Below are positions 63,651 to 64,000 of a stretch of 64,000 bases of DNA, piece after piece (positions within the stretch are counted from its first letter, which is position 1; every line of letters begins with the position of its first letter). The position numbers were made by a program, and so were the translations under genes. The notes beneath the pieces are model-generated. The model had not been told where the DNA came from. It saw only the letters and a list, made by a program, of their open reading frames with translations, and searched no databases. Source of the DNA: Novosphingobium sp. MW5. GTDB lineage: Bacteria; Pseudomonadota; Alphaproteobacteria; Sphingomonadales; Sphingomonadaceae. The stretch covers positions 3,445,001 through 3,509,000 of the forward strand of contig JAPCWB010000001.1 of assembly GCA_025938935.1 (NCBI GenBank), read 5' to 3'.

Positions 63651-64000
63651 ATTTGACTGTACGGCTCTGTCAAGGGGTGGGGAGCCCGAACGCTTACGGA
63701 ACCCAGTCCCCACGTTGGAGCGTCTCGCTTCCTCGGCTCAGTCTGTTGGGTGGCAGGCCGCTGCGTTGCCGATTACGATCTGGGCTTCTGCGCTGGTGTG
63801 CCAATGCGATCATTTGGCAATGCGAAGGCATTTCCTCGCTTTTGGAGCCGCCCAAAATCTCCACGTTCAAACGATCTCGATTGCTTGGGAACAACAGCCC
63901 TTCGAGCGCTTTATGTGCAGTAGTGAACAGATGGCGTAGCGCTTTTTGCCTATCGCGAAACACATCAGGGGCCTGCCGTGGCGCAACCGGTAGCTTACGA
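63651..64000. other. Window end without a recognisable gene
   Basis: Beyond the receptor's operators there are about 350 bases in which only short open frames with no family pattern occur, such as those on each strand between 63694 and 63963. No tRNA, repeat or convincing promoter was found. Confidence 0.5.

Noticed and set aside
63694-63963. Open frames on both strands at the window end
   Set aside because: No ribosome site, homology pattern or operon context; too weak to call a gene.

Overview
The window looks like a chromosomal segment of a high-GC alphaproteobacterium of the order Sphingomonadales, close to Novosphingobium. The reasons are an Atm1-type exporter very like the one known from Novosphingobium aromaticivorans, COQ9 and ubiquinol-cytochrome c chaperone genes, BamE, a DUF1134 (EipA-like) protein, an HslVU operon with an alphaproteobacterial RpoH-type promoter, and a TonB receptor plus autotransporter envelope. 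Species cannot be fixed from the sequence alone.

1-30 kb is mostly housekeeping. It runs from the tail of a polysaccharide locus (GT2 glycosyltransferase, frameshifted flippase) through a frameshifted retropepsin-like protease, the Atm1 exporter, a POT transporter, hslV/small membrane protein/hslU, bamE, a Cbp3-like chaperone, yceD, ssb, feoAB (Fur-like and FNR-like boxes upstream; feoB frameshifted), COQ9, an ankyrin protein, an SCO copper chaperone, a YcgN-family protein, a YgjP-like metalloprotease, ribD-ribE, an autotransporter, a SLOG-SLATT-like membrane protein, an acetyltransferase, an aromatic aminotransferase, a lone Mo-bisMGD oxidoreductase, a sterol-desaturase-family protein, a DUF1134 protein and tRNA-Ser(GCU).

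30-35.3 kb is a small integrative element next to tRNA-Ser: a cluster of inverted TAACAGG repeats, a serine recombinase, DUF2924 and DUF3489 proteins, and on the opposite strand a ParB-domain DNA methyltransferase with two DUF5681 proteins. 35.5-42.1 kb is a sulfatase locus: a formylglycine-generating enzyme overlapping an arylsulfatase, a divergent LysR regulator and a second sulfatase.

42.2-53.7 kb has the character of acquired DNA. A broken pentapeptide-repeat gene and AT-rich sequence are followed by an eight-gene leftward operon (UGSC protein, its partner, alpha/beta hydrolase, P450, VOC protein, NAD(P)-binding oxidoreductase, SDR, second P450), a divergent LysR gene with a frameshift in a G5 tract, and two diverged IS6-family elements in tandem.

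53.7-63.6 kb is a putative glycoside-degradation island, the most interesting part. A Gfo/Idh/MocA dehydrogenase, DUF1080 (3-keto-glycoside hydrolase type), a phytanoyl-CoA-dioxygenase-family protein and an aldose epimerase run rightward. An FMN alpha-hydroxy-acid oxidase, a DUF6379 protein, a xylose-isomerase-like TIM barrel and a TonB receptor run leftward. The DUF6379/TIM pair matches the two subunits of C-glycoside deglycosidases. The two promoter ends of the island share a palindromic operator-like sequence (TRATCGNYGATYA, three copies), which suggests one regulon: the receptor imports an aromatic or other glycoside, the sugar is oxidised at C3, and the bond to the aglycone is cut.

Six otherwise well-conserved genes carry single-base frameshifts. 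Either the sequence has indel errors or several genes are decaying; this limits confidence in those loci.
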